A DNA stretch of 41,520 bases from the NCBI GenBank assembly GCA_017447625.1, contig JAFSNB010000005.1, positions 1-41,520 of the forward strand. The letters are read 5' to 3'. Shown here piece by piece: positions 31,657 through 38,943 of this stretch. How positions within the stretch are numbered: the stretch's first letter is position 1; the number at the start of each line of letters is the position of its first letter. The position numbers and the translations under genes were made by a program. Origin of the DNA: Bacteroidaceae bacterium. Lineage in GTDB: Bacteria; Bacteroidota; Bacteroidia; Bacteroidales; Bacteroidaceae. Below the pieces are notes generated by a model. That model was not told where the DNA came from. It did not search any database and saw nothing but the letters and a program-made list of their open reading frames with translations.

Positions 31657-32804
31657 AGCAGCTTATAGTAGTGTGGGGTGTAGTGTGGAAGGAGTTCGGG
31701 ATGAAAAGCCTTCACGAAGTCGGCCAAAAGCAGATGTGGCTGCACTCCGGCCAATTCACGATAAGGAGTCTGCGACAGGTTGCAGAAGATGACGTGGCGG
31801 TTGCGGTATGCCTTCATGGCTGTGTAGCGTGTGTCCTCAGCGGCCAGCGTCTCCATGGTGAAATCTCCCGCATAAGAGCCGTCGGTCTGCCAGAAGTCGG
31901 CATCCAGACTCCTGGCGTAGGCAGCTTCGAATTCAAGTGTCGTTCCGCCTGAGTCTTCGTTGTCCGCCATGATGTATCGGGCTCCGGCATCGCGGAAGAG
32001 CTGAGCCATATAACTGCGTCCTCCGACAATATACCAGCCGTCGCGCAACTGACGTCCGGAGGCTACTGTTGGCAGTCCATCAACCGACCTCTCCCCAAGG
32101 GAGGATAGCTGTGCCACCTCCTCGCGCAGCGTTAGATATTTACTTTCGATATCTGCAAATACGGCGTTGGCACGGCGCGGTTCGCCTGTGAGCAGTCCTA
32201 TGAGTTTTATCCATTCAGCTTGGCCGAGCGGGTCAGTCTCCTTGTATCCGTGATGTGGAACGAGAGGAATGCCGCAGTCGCGAAGCACATCGAAGCCACC
32301 GTGCTTCGAGGCGCTGACGAAGATGTAGTCCGGGTGCGAGGCTATTATCGTCTCCACGTCGAACACGCCCTCCTTGCCGATCTTCACCGTCTGCCCCGTC
32401 TCCATCTGCTCTCGCATACGTGGGGAGAAGAGATGCCGCAGGGTGTTCATACCTACAATGCGGTCTTCCAGTCCCAGCACCTCGAAGTTGCCTAACTGCA
32501 GAGCCGTGGTGCAGATGAAACGTCGTGCCGGCTCTGTGATTACAAGCGTGTCTGGCCGCGAGTGTCTGGCCGCCGGATCGGGGTTCGTGATGACTACGTG
32601 AATGCCGTCGGCCTCATAGCTTACACTCAGTCCGCGTGCATATTTTATCTCTATCGTGTCCGAATAATCGCTGGCTGTGGCCAGCACGGAGTCGTGCTGC
32701 TGATAGAGGTCGTCAGCTGTGGCACGCCCCTGTCCATGCGGCTTCCCGCAAGACAGTAACAGCGTTGCGGCTGCTATAATGATAAAACTCTTTTTCCTCA
32801 TCAT
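31650..32804 (-). CDS. btuF: Cobalamin-type ABC transporter substrate-binding lipoprotein (BtuF-like)
   Basis: The 384-residue protein has a lipoprotein signal (IIIAAATLLLSC) and the type III periplasmic binding protein fold used for cobalamin and iron chelates: RFICTTALQLGNFEVLGLEDRIVGMN at the N-lobe start, IIASHPDYIFVSASKHGG, then a long helix (EWIKLIGLLTG) and a C-lobe. It would capture the ligand in the periplasm for the BtuC/BtuD-like importer. A short segment (LSSLGERSVDG) derives from a degenerate CCCCTCCC-type element at about 32085-32112. A full copy of that element sits immediately before the start codon. Iron-siderophore or heme specificity cannot be excluded. Confidence 0.87.
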   Translation of the reverse strand: MMRKKSFIIIAAATLLLSCGKPHGQGRATADDLYQQHDSVLATASDYSDTIEIKYARGLSVSYEADGIHVVITNPDPAARHSRPDTLVITEPARRFICTTALQLGNFEVLGLEDRIVGMNTLRHLFSPRMREQMETGQTVKIGKEGVFDVETIIASHPDYIFVSASKHGGFDVLRDCGIPLVPHHGYKETDPLGQAEWIKLIGLLTGEPRRANAVFADIESKYLTLREEVAQLSSLGERSVDGLPTVASGRQLRDGWYIVGGRSYMAQLFRDAGARYIMADNEDSGGTTLEFEAAYARSLDADFWQTDGSYAGDFTMETLAAEDTRYTAMKAYRNRHVIFCNLSQTPYRELAGVQPHLLLADFVKAFHPELLPHYTPHYYKLLK

Positions 32805-32816
32805 TTATGATTTGAG

Positions 32817-32863
32817 ACCCACCCCCGACCCCTCCCGTGAGGGAGGGGAGACCTGCGGGAGGC
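32817..32863. repeat. CCCACCCCC/CCCCTCCC palindromic element in the btuF leader
   Basis: CCCACCCCCGA followed by an 8-bp stem CCCCTCCC/GGGAGGGG (32829-32848, loop GTGA) then GAGACCTGCGGGAGG. It is the fullest of three copies in the window and would lie in the 5' leader of btuF if transcribed through. Confidence 0.8.
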
Positions 32864-32922
32864 TTCTTAAACTTCTTAAACTCTTAAACCCTTATCCCCC
32901 GCGGGGGATTATAGGGGGCTTT
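32864..32922. repeat. CTTAAAC-type array and second GC-rich palindrome
   Basis: A TTCTTAAAC/TCTTAAAC array (32864-32891) adjoins a palindrome CCCCCGCGGGGG followed by ATTATAGGGGGCTTTT, resembling the ABC-F insertion element. Confidence 0.7.
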
Positions 32923-32937
32923 TAAAACCTTTAAATA

Positions 32938-32972
32938 GGACTCGCCAGCAGGTGTTGCCCTGCTGACGGTCC
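32938..32972 (-). other. Strong hairpin between cbiK and btuF
   Basis: On the minus strand GGAC + CGTCAGCAGG pairs with CCTGCTGGCG + AGTCC (one bulge, one G-U) around a short GCAACA loop. It is followed by TATTTAAAGG, not a T-run. It may be an attenuator or RNA processing site; function unknown. Confidence 0.5.
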
Positions 32973-33007
32973 TATCATCATTCATTATTTTATTTGGCAG
33001 AAAGGGA

Positions 33008-33023
33008 GTCTCCTCACGGAGAC
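33008..33023 (-). terminator. Hairpin 11 bp after cbiK stop
   Basis: GTCTCC-GTGA-GGAGAC on the minus strand forms a 6-bp stem, followed by TCCCTTTCTG. It could give partial termination between cbiK and btuF. Confidence 0.4.
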
Positions 33024-33033
33024 GTATGCATGT

Positions 33034-34161
33034 TTACTCGGGATTCTTTGAGTGGTAGTAGTCGAGAGCTTCTCCATCGATGGCAGCCTGAGTGTGGTTC
33101 ATCCATACTGCAAGGATAGATGGCAGTTCGAGCAGTCCCTTCTCTATCATTGTGGAGTTGTTACATGTGAAACCGGAACCGTTGGCACCGAAGTAACGCT
33201 TCCAGCTGGTGTCCTCGACCTCGCCTTCTTCGTTTGCCAGAGCCTGAAGCTGTGCGAATGTGTAATTGTTCTCATCAATATCCTCGGGCAGGTCATCGCC
33301 GGCCATGTCGTTGTGTCCGTGGTCGCCGTCGATAGACATCAGCGGGTGCAGCCACACCTTCTTGGTGCCGTTGTTCAGGCCCTTAGCAGCCATGCGAGCA
33401 TATACGTGGGTCTTGAAATTCTCCATCATATCCACTGTGCCTACGAAGTAGTTATCACTACGCACTTGCAGGCTGTCCTCCAATTGCGTGTAGCGAATGT
33501 TAGCCTTGTAGGTGTCGTAGCTGTCGGGGTTGCCGTGGCCCATGAAGGCAACAATGTCGGTTGCGGCTTTGGCGCTGTAAAGGGTGTGGAGACGGGTGGC
33601 AACATCGCTCACGTCGGAAAGGTCTTGCAGCAGGGGCACACCAAGTTTGATAACGACTTTAGACAGATATTCGTCATCGAGGTCGCCGTTGGCGTTGTTT
33701 GCGAAGTCCTTGATGTAGTTTATGACGCGGGTGTATTCCTCACCGGGGATAACCTGCAGGCTCTGCACTACGATCTCGTCATAGCGTATACCTTCGGCGG
33801 CAAAAGCGTTGAGCCAGAAGTTCGGAGCATAGAAGTTGCGCGGATCTACATTCTCACCGGCAGCTGCGCGGTTGATGCAGATGGCGGAGGAGAAGGAGAG
33901 GAACACGTCATAGCCAGAGAACTTCTTTCCGTATTCTGTTAAGGTGTTGTCAAAGGCATCGAATGCCTGCTGCCATGTGCTACCGAAAGCGACAAGCAGG
34001 ATAGCCTTGTTGTGCTTCTTCTCTGCTTTAACTTTTGAAGTGACGGCATCCTGATACTTTTGCCAGTTACTTACTTCTGCATTCTCGTCCGAGCAAGCTA
34101 CGAAGCCGGCGGACAGAACGGTGGCTGCAACAGCCATCAGAAAAAGTTTAATCTTCTTCAT
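33034..34161 (-). CDS. cbiK: CbiK-family cobalt chelatase-like lipoprotein
   Basis: CbiK inserts cobalt into sirohydrochlorin. The 375-residue protein has the family core: ILLVAFGSTWQQAFDAFDNT, VVQSLQVIPGEEY, FMGHGNPDSYDTY with a candidate metal-binding histidine, and MSIDGDHGHNDMAGDD. Unlike cytoplasmic CbiK it begins with a lipoprotein signal (AVAATVLSAGFVAC), so it should be exported and lipid-anchored. Exported relatives are known: a periplasmic CbiK in Desulfovibrio and the heme-binding lipoprotein IhtB of Porphyromonas, which sits beside a TonB receptor. Its start overlaps the receptor gene by 14 bp. It may therefore act in metallo-tetrapyrrole uptake rather than, or in addition to, biosynthesis. 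Confidence 0.9.
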   Translation of the reverse strand: MKKIKLFLMAVAATVLSAGFVACSDENAEVSNWQKYQDAVTSKVKAEKKHNKAILLVAFGSTWQQAFDAFDNTLTEYGKKFSGYDVFLSFSSAICINRAAAGENVDPRNFYAPNFWLNAFAAEGIRYDEIVVQSLQVIPGEEYTRVINYIKDFANNANGDLDDEYLSKVVIKLGVPLLQDLSDVSDVATRLHTLYSAKAATDIVAFMGHGNPDSYDTYKANIRYTQLEDSLQVRSDNYFVGTVDMMENFKTHVYARMAAKGLNNGTKKVWLHPLMSIDGDHGHNDMAGDDLPEDIDENNYTFAQLQALANEEGEVEDTSWKRYFGANGSGFTCNNSTMIEKGLLELPSILAVWMNHTQAAIDGEALDYYHSKNPE

Positions 34162-36373
34162 TGTGAGTTTGTTTAGAATTGGTTTTTATTGGTTTGAATG
34201 TTCGTTTGCCTTGTTGGAAGCGCAGGGTGAGTGAGGCATATACTGTGGTGCCGGGACTTGTGGTACCGAGGTGCAGACCATGGGGTGTGCGATCCACGTA
34301 GTTGAAGATGTTGTCTATGCCGGCTTCTGCGCGTAGGGTAAGTCCTCGGGATGTGATTGCACGACTCTGTATGTCGTGCGTGGATGTGAGACGCCAGATA
34401 TGGTATGCCTTGCCATCCCCGTTCAGCTGGTAGAAGCGTTTTGATGAAGCTCGCCCGTAGATGCCTATACCGAGATGGTAAGGGCGGCGAAAACGGTGAT
34501 TCCAAGTCACATAGCAGTTGGCTTTGTGGTGTGCCGTACCGTCTATGGTTACGGCTTTCATACGGTCGTGCTCGCTGTCGTATTGGTTGGCGTCTGTATT
34601 GAGATAACTGTAGGAGCCTCCGAAAGCCCATTCGCGGGAGGAGTAACGGAAAGCAAAGTCTATACCGAGAGTTCGGGCATCGTCGAGATTCTGATACTGG
34701 CGGGTGCGGTGTAACTCATATTGAGTCTGATATTCCTCAGGTGCGCGGTAATTGGGAATAGTAACGAGGGTAATCATATCCTTTACCTTGTTGATGTACC
34801 CCGTGACGGATACAGACCATTGGCCTGCTGTTATTTCTGCCGAGAGAGAACCGTAGTTGCTGGTCTGTGGCTTTAGGTCTGCATTGCCGAGATAGAGATA
34901 CGTTCCGCTCATCTCCCGGACATAGCGGTAATGTTGTTCCTTTGGCGTCGGGGTCTTGAAACCTTGTGACCAAGCAGCACGCAGACGCAGCCATTCGGTG
35001 GGGCTGAGCATCGCGGACACTTTGGGCGTGAGGTGAAGGCCTGCCTGACGGTTGCGGTCCAGTCGCAGTCCGCCTGTAAACTGGAGTAGATGTGTCGTGC
35101 CGCGTTTGCGCCCTATGCCCCATTCGTCTTGGACGTACAGAGCCTCGGTATCGTCGGTCACTGTCCCTCCGTTATCCACACGCATAGGAGCTCGAAGCCA
35201 GTCGTGCCGCACTTCCAAGCCGGCACTTAAACGGTTGCGCTCGTGCAACTGGAATATACCTTTCAGATGTCCCATCGTGCGGCGTTGGTCGCTCTGGAGA
35301 TTCGACTGGCCTGGGAAATACGGGAAATAGTGAGTGAAGTTACCCCATGGGTCGTAACCGTCAACCAACGTGGTGTCCGTGAACAGGTAATAGTATGCAT
35401 GGCGGTTCCAGTCTATGTCGAGTGTTACTATGGCTCGTTCCGACGGTTGCCACTTGCCGCCAATCGCCGCCGATGCGTTTTTATAATGTAGGTCATAGGT
35501 CTTCACATCCACAGCCGCATATTTGCCTGAAGGTCGGTAGATGCGTTTCCAGTAGAAGCTCCCCTCGGCATAGAGCTCTAACTCCGGGCTTATGTTGAGG
35601 CCAATCCGCTCCTGTATCTGCCAGTTGGTGTGGCGATTCACAGTCATGTTACGTGAGTCTGTGATTAGGAACTCGGTCTGTGACGGGGCTTCTGTGGCTG
35701 TGTTCTGCCAGCCGTTGCTGTGCTGAAGCTGGAAGTTCGTAAGCGAGGAGAACTTGCCGATGGCAAACCCTATGCTGTTGTGCTGGCGCAGGTCAAAGTG
35801 GGAGCCGCCGCGTGTGGTATTTTCTATGAGTAGCCCGTCGCGGTCATATTTGCGTGTGATAATGTTGATGACGCCGGCAATGGCATCTGAACCGTAGAGG
35901 GCTGAAGACGCACCTTTAACAATCTCGATGTGGTCTATGCGGGCGGGGTCGATGAGGCCCAGGTCGTTCTCGCCTCCGTTGTCACCGTGCAGCCGCTTGC
36001 CGTCTATTAATATTAATATGTATGAGTTCCCGAGCCCGTTCATCTGCATCTGACTGCCCATGTCATCCTCGTTGAAAGCAAACGAGGCGGTCAGACCGGC
36101 CAGGATGTCCTCCAGTGAGCGGCCCCCGTAGGCTTCGAGCTGGCGGCGTGAGATTACCTCTGTCTGCACAGGCACGTCGCGCAGTAGATGCTCTGTGCCG
36201 GTGGCAGTCACCACAACCTCGCGCAGAGTATCCACAGGCTCAGCCGATGCAGGCCCACTCCCGACCCCTCCCCAAGGGAGGGGAGTTGACTTAGCTGTTG
36301 GCGTGCAGACTAGCAGCAAGACGATAGCAAAGGCTGTCGCAGCTGCGGCATGTGTGATGTGATGATGTCTCAT
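34148..36373 (-). CDS. TonB-dependent outer-membrane receptor, first gene after the riboswitch
   Basis: I place the start at ATG 36373 (MRHHHITHAAAATAFAIVLLLVC, a plausible export signal); the frame is open to a GTG at 36424 inside a repeat. The mature part has a plug domain with LREVVVTATGTEHLLRDVPVQ, LEDILAGL, ILILIDGKRLHGDNGG and IEIVKGASSALYGSDAIAGVINIITRK, then a beta barrel to the C-terminus (SLTLRFQ). Between the signal peptide and plug, TPLPWGGVGSGPAS is encoded by a palindromic element. The upstream cobalamin riboswitch makes a corrinoid ligand likely, while the partner chelatase lipoprotein recalls heme systems. The end overlaps cbiK by 14 bp. Confidence 0.9.
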   Translation of the reverse strand: MRHHHITHAAAATAFAIVLLLVCTPTAKSTPLPWGGVGSGPASAEPVDTLREVVVTATGTEHLLRDVPVQTEVISRRQLEAYGGRSLEDILAGLTASFAFNEDDMGSQMQMNGLGNSYILILIDGKRLHGDNGGENDLGLIDPARIDHIEIVKGASSALYGSDAIAGVINIITRKYDRDGLLIENTTRGGSHFDLRQHNSIGFAIGKFSSLTNFQLQHSNGWQNTATEAPSQTEFLITDSRNMTVNRHTNWQIQERIGLNISPELELYAEGSFYWKRIYRPSGKYAAVDVKTYDLHYKNASAAIGGKWQPSERAIVTLDIDWNRHAYYYLFTDTTLVDGYDPWGNFTHYFPYFPGQSNLQSDQRRTMGHLKGIFQLHERNRLSAGLEVRHDWLRAPMRVDNGGTVTDDTEALYVQDEWGIGRKRGTTHLLQFTGGLRLDRNRQAGLHLTPKVSAMLSPTEWLRLRAAWSQGFKTPTPKEQHYRYVREMSGTYLYLGNADLKPQTSNYGSLSAEITAGQWSVSVTGYINKVKDMITLVTIPNYRAPEEYQTQYELHRTRQYQNLDDARTLGIDFAFRYSSREWAFGGSYSYLNTDANQYDSEHDRMKAVTIDGTAHHKANCYVTWNHRFRRPYHLGIGIYGRASSKRFYQLNGDGKAYHIWRLTSTHDIQSRAITSRGLTLRAEAGIDNIFNYVDRTPHGLHLGTTSPGTTVYASLTLRFQQGKRTFKPIKTNSKQTHNEED
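36254..36286. repeat. CCCACTCCC/CCCCTCCC palindromic element in the TonB receptor gene
   Basis: CCCACTCCCGA, then stem CCCCTCCC/GGGAGGGG (36265-36283, loop CAA) then AG. Nearly identical to the btuF leader copy and to the reverse strand of the cbiD copy. It is translated just after the signal peptide. Confidence 0.8.
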
Positions 36374-36414
36374 AAGATGCCTTTTTGCTCCAAATCCTGA
36401 GAGCAGGCTTTTTT

Positions 36415-36474
36415 TACTTTTCACTTTTCACTTTTCACTCAATTATGAATTATGAATTGTGAATTATGCATTGA
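36415..36474. repeat. Heptamer arrays between riboswitch and receptor start
   Basis: Three ACTTTTC units run into four ATGAATT/GTGAATT/ATGCATT units. The array lies in the region that should hold the riboswitch expression platform and ribosome-binding site. Confidence 0.85.
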
Positions 36475-36479
36475 ATTTT

Positions 36480-36672
36480 GGCAGGTCTTCTGGCTTACCA
36501 TAAGAGCCAACGTCTTCCCGCCTTGTGTCGGCAGTGACTTCATTGCTGGCTCCAACAAATGGCTTACAGCTGCAGGAACAGCCCAGGTCTTGCACCTGAT
36601 TCCCTTGCACGAGCGCCGTCTCCAATGTCCAATCGTAATAGTCCAATAGTGGAAGAACGGTGGTCTCGTTAC
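36480..36672 (-). promoter_or_regulatory. Cobalamin (B12) riboswitch
   Basis: On the minus strand the leader contains the core AGGGAATCAGGTGC, then GACCTGGGCTG, CTGCAGCTGTAAGC, a CACTG...GGCGGGAAGACG segment and the 3' B12 box AAGCCAGAAGACCTGCC (36480-36496). These match the conserved class of adenosylcobalamin riboswitches in order and spacing. Ligand binding normally represses downstream uptake or synthesis genes. The 5' boundary is approximate. It lies directly downstream of a good promoter and about 105 bp before the receptor start. Confidence 0.95.
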
Positions 36673-36684
36673 CAAATCCGGCTG

Positions 36685-36715
36685 CAAAGGTACGAATAGA
36701 TTCTGTAACCGCAAG
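36685..36715 (-). promoter_or_regulatory. Promoter of the cobalamin locus
   Basis: The minus strand has a -33 element CTTG (36712-36715), a 19-bp spacer from its TTG, and the -7 box TACCTTTG (36685-36692), matching the Bacteroidota consensus. Transcription should start a few bases before the riboswitch. Confidence 0.8.
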
Positions 36716-36777
36716 CGAAATTGGCAAAATCTTTCATTTTTCCCCCACTTTTGTGTGGCGTAATCAGAAATAAGATG

Positions 36778-36785
36778 TACCTTTG
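36778..36785 (+). promoter_or_regulatory. Promoter -7 box of the DUF5020 gene
   Basis: TACCTTTG matches TAnnTTTG, with TTTG at 36750-36753 as a possible -33 element at a rather long 24-bp spacing. It diverges from the riboswitch promoter. Confidence 0.65.
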
Positions 36786-36805
36786 CCGCCGCAAACAAAA
36801 GGATT

Positions 36806-37534
36806 ATGTTCAGAAGTTATATAATGGCCGTCCTGCTCTGTATCGGCATTACGGCACAGGCTCAGCTCAATGTGCAGTTGCATTACGACCTGGGACACGA
36901 CATCTACGGAGACAAACTGTCCAACCGCCCGCGCGTGACGGCTACCGTTGAGAATTTCACCCCAGACCGTTGGGGAAGCACCTATTTCTTTATGGATGTC
37001 GATTTCGGAGGCAACGTCGTCCGTAGTGCCTACGGCGAGATAAGCCGTGAACTGCGTTTCTGGAAAGCGCCCTTTGCAGTCCATATAGAGTTGAACGGCG
37101 GACTGAACGGCACCACGGGCAGTTTCGACAACGCCTATCTTATTGGTGCAGCCTGGAATTGGCACAACGCATCGTTCAGCAAGACCTTCTCCCTGCAGCT
37201 CATGTACAAGTGGTTAGCCCACCGCCAGAATCACGGCAACACACACAACAGCGTGCAACTTACAGGCGTTTGGGGAATAAACTTCGCCAAAGACCTGTTG
37301 ACCTTTTCCGGCTATCTCGATGTGTGGTACGACCGCGGGGTCAAGGGCAAATGGATTCTGTCATCCGAGCCCCAGTTCTGGGTCAATCTCTGGCATCTGC
37401 CGCGCATCAGCGACGACGTGAAATGGAGCGTAGGCACGGAGGTGGAAATCACCAAGAACCTGCTCTGGGATGCCGAGGGACGTAACGACCGCTTCTACGT
37501 TATCCCCACCGTAGCCATGAAATGGACGTTCTGA
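36806..37534 (+). CDS. DUF5020-type outer-membrane protein
   Basis: The 242-residue protein has a signal peptide (MFRSYIMAVLLCIGITAQA) and then alternating beta-strand-rich sequence with many aromatic residues, ending in a terminal Phe (AMKWTF), typical of an outer-membrane barrel. I recognise it as like the Bacteroidota DUF5020 family (VQLHYDLGHDIYGDKLSNRPRVTATVENF at the N-terminus, here split over the first strands). The function is not established; distant resemblance to nucleoside-type channels is possible. It diverges from the riboswitch-controlled locus, sharing about 90 bp of promoter region, but carries no riboswitch itself. A GGA-type ribosome-binding site precedes the ATG. Confidence 0.75.
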   Translation: MFRSYIMAVLLCIGITAQAQLNVQLHYDLGHDIYGDKLSNRPRVTATVENFTPDRWGSTYFFMDVDFGGNVVRSAYGEISRELRFWKAPFAVHIELNGGLNGTTGSFDNAYLIGAAWNWHNASFSKTFSLQLMYKWLAHRQNHGNTHNSVQLTGVWGINFAKDLLTFSGYLDVWYDRGVKGKWILSSEPQFWVNLWHLPRISDDVKWSVGTEVEITKNLLWDAEGRNDRFYVIPTVAMKWTF

Positions 37535-37537
37535 GAA

Positions 37538-37579
37538 GAATGTAAAATGTAGAATGTGAAATGTAAAATGGAGAATGTA
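37538..37579. repeat. Heptamer array after the DUF5020 gene (AAATGTA)
   Basis: Six 7-bp units (GAATGTA, AAATGTA, GAATGTG, AAATGTA, AAATGGA, GAATGTA) start four bases behind the stop codon. Same family as the array inside cbiB and the CbiH-CbiC linker. Confidence 0.9.
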
Positions 37580-37607
37580 TATCAACAAAAATAGGTCAAA
37601 GGCAAAA

Positions 37608-37642
37608 ATTATGAATTATGCATTATTAATTATGAATTAATT
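37608..37642. repeat. Heptamer array upstream of ilvC (AATTATG)
   Basis: Five 7-bp units (AATTATG, AATTATG, CATTATT, AATTATG, AATTAAT) end four bases before the ilvC -7 box, so they occupy the -33 region and may affect promoter strength. Confidence 0.85.
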
Positions 37643-37645
37643 CCC

Positions 37646-37653
37646 TACCTTTG
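37646..37653 (+). promoter_or_regulatory. Promoter -7 box of ilvC
   Basis: TACCTTTG matches TAnnTTTG, 43 bases before the ilvC ATG. The -33 region is replaced by heptamer repeats and has no TTG. Confidence 0.65.
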
Positions 37654-37695
37654 CGCCCGCAATTCCGAAACCTTAATACTTTAATATATAAAACA

Positions 37696-38739
37696 ATGGC
37701 AAAAATGAATTTCGGCGGCGTTATCGAAGAAGTGATGACCCGCGAAGAGTTCCCCTTGGAGAAGGCACGTGAAGTGCTGAAAAATGAGACCATCGCAGTA
37801 CTCGGCTACGGCGTGCAGGGCCCTGGTCAGGCTTGTAACCTGCGTGACAACGGCTTCAACGTAATCGTAGGTCAGCGCGAAGGCAAGACCTATGACAAGG
37901 CTGTGGCCGACGGATGGGTTCCCGGCAAGACCCTCTTCTCTCTCGAAGAGGCTGCAGAGCGCGGCACCATCGTTTGTCTGCTGCTCTCAGATGCTGCTCA
38001 GATGCAGCTCTGGCCCATGATCAAACCCCATCTCACACCGGGCAAGACCCTCTATTTCTCCCACGGCTTCGCCATCACCTGGAACGACCGCACAGGCGTG
38101 ATTCCTCCCGCAGACATCGACGTCATCATGGTAGCCCCGAAGGGCAGCGGCACAAGTCTCCGCACCATGTTCCTCGAGGGTCGCGGACTGAACTCCAGCT
38201 ACGCCATCTATCAGGATGCCAGCGGCAAAGCTCTGGAGAAAGTTCTCGCTTTCGGTATCGGTATTGGCTCAGGCTATCTCTTCGAGACCACCTTCCAGCG
38301 CGAGGCCACCTCTGACCTCACCGGCGAGCGCGGCTCTCTGATGGGTGCCATCCAGGGCCTCCTCCTGGCTCAGTACGAGGTGCTGCGTGAGAATGGTCAC
38401 ACCCCCTCTGAGGCTTTCAACGAGACCGTTGAGGAGCTCACACAGAGCCTTATGCCTCTGTTCGCTCAGAAAGGTATGGACTGGATGTACGCCAACTGTT
38501 CCACCACCGCCCAGCGCGGCGCTCTGGACTGGATGGGCCCGTTCCACGATGCCATCAAGCCCGTTGTTGAACGTCTCTATGCCAGCGTGAAATGCGGCCA
38601 CGAGGCTCAGATAAGCATCGACAGCAACTCCAAGCCCGGCTACCGCGAAGGTCTCGAGCAGGAACTGAAGGCTCTCCGCGAGAGCGAGATGTGGCGCACC
38701 GCCGCCGTAGTTCGTCAGCTCCGTCCCGAGAACAACTGA
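37696..38739 (+). CDS. ilvC: Ketol-acid reductoisomerase IlvC
   Basis: The NADPH-dependent enzyme rearranges and reduces acetolactate in valine, leucine and isoleucine synthesis. I chose the ATG at 37696 (MAKMNFGGVIEEVMTREEF) over the upstream extension, which covers the promoter; this gives 347 residues. The Rossmann motif is AVLGYGVQGPGQACNLRDNG, the nucleotide specificity loop VGQREGK, and the knotted C-terminal domain has ETVEELTQSLMPLFAQKGM and TTAQRGALDWMGPF. Codon use is the strongly biased type seen in highly expressed genes. It stands alone between its promoter and a strong terminator, with no ilvBN neighbour. Confidence 0.96.
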   Translation: MAKMNFGGVIEEVMTREEFPLEKAREVLKNETIAVLGYGVQGPGQACNLRDNGFNVIVGQREGKTYDKAVADGWVPGKTLFSLEEAAERGTIVCLLLSDAAQMQLWPMIKPHLTPGKTLYFSHGFAITWNDRTGVIPPADIDVIMVAPKGSGTSLRTMFLEGRGLNSSYAIYQDASGKALEKVLAFGIGIGSGYLFETTFQREATSDLTGERGSLMGAIQGLLLAQYEVLRENGHTPSEAFNETVEELTQSLMPLFAQKGMDWMYANCSTTAQRGALDWMGPFHDAIKPVVERLYASVKCGHEAQISIDSNSKPGYREGLEQELKALRESEMWRTAAVVRQLRPENN

Positions 38740-38797
38740 TGAATACTTCGGGCACACTTATGGTATGCCCCGCCGTTTTAATTAATTACAGCAAAAA

Positions 38798-38829
38798 CAG
38801 GAGCGTGTAACCCTCTGGACACGCTCCTG
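38798..38829 (+). terminator. Intrinsic terminator of ilvC
   Basis: CAGGAGCGTGT pairs perfectly with ACACGCTCCTG (11 bp) around a 10-base loop, followed by CTTCCTTT. It lies 58 bases after the ilvC stop. Confidence 0.85.
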
Positions 38830-38943
38830 CTTCCTTTATCCCCCCTCTCTTCTTTTTTTCAAAAAAAACATCACTAACATCACCTTTTGGGGTAATTGCA
38901 GCGTCAAACACCTGTTTTACAGTCAATTATCAATGCGACATCA

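Noticed and set aside
33052-33942. 296-codon + strand frame
   Set aside because: Antisense shadow of the CbiK-type gene, composed mainly of Val/Gly/His.
36464-36727. 87-codon minus-strand frame
   Set aside because: It coincides with the cobalamin riboswitch and its promoter, which explain the sequence better.
37651-37695. N-terminal extension of ilvC
   Set aside because: It begins inside the promoter box TACCTTTG and is not part of the KARI family.
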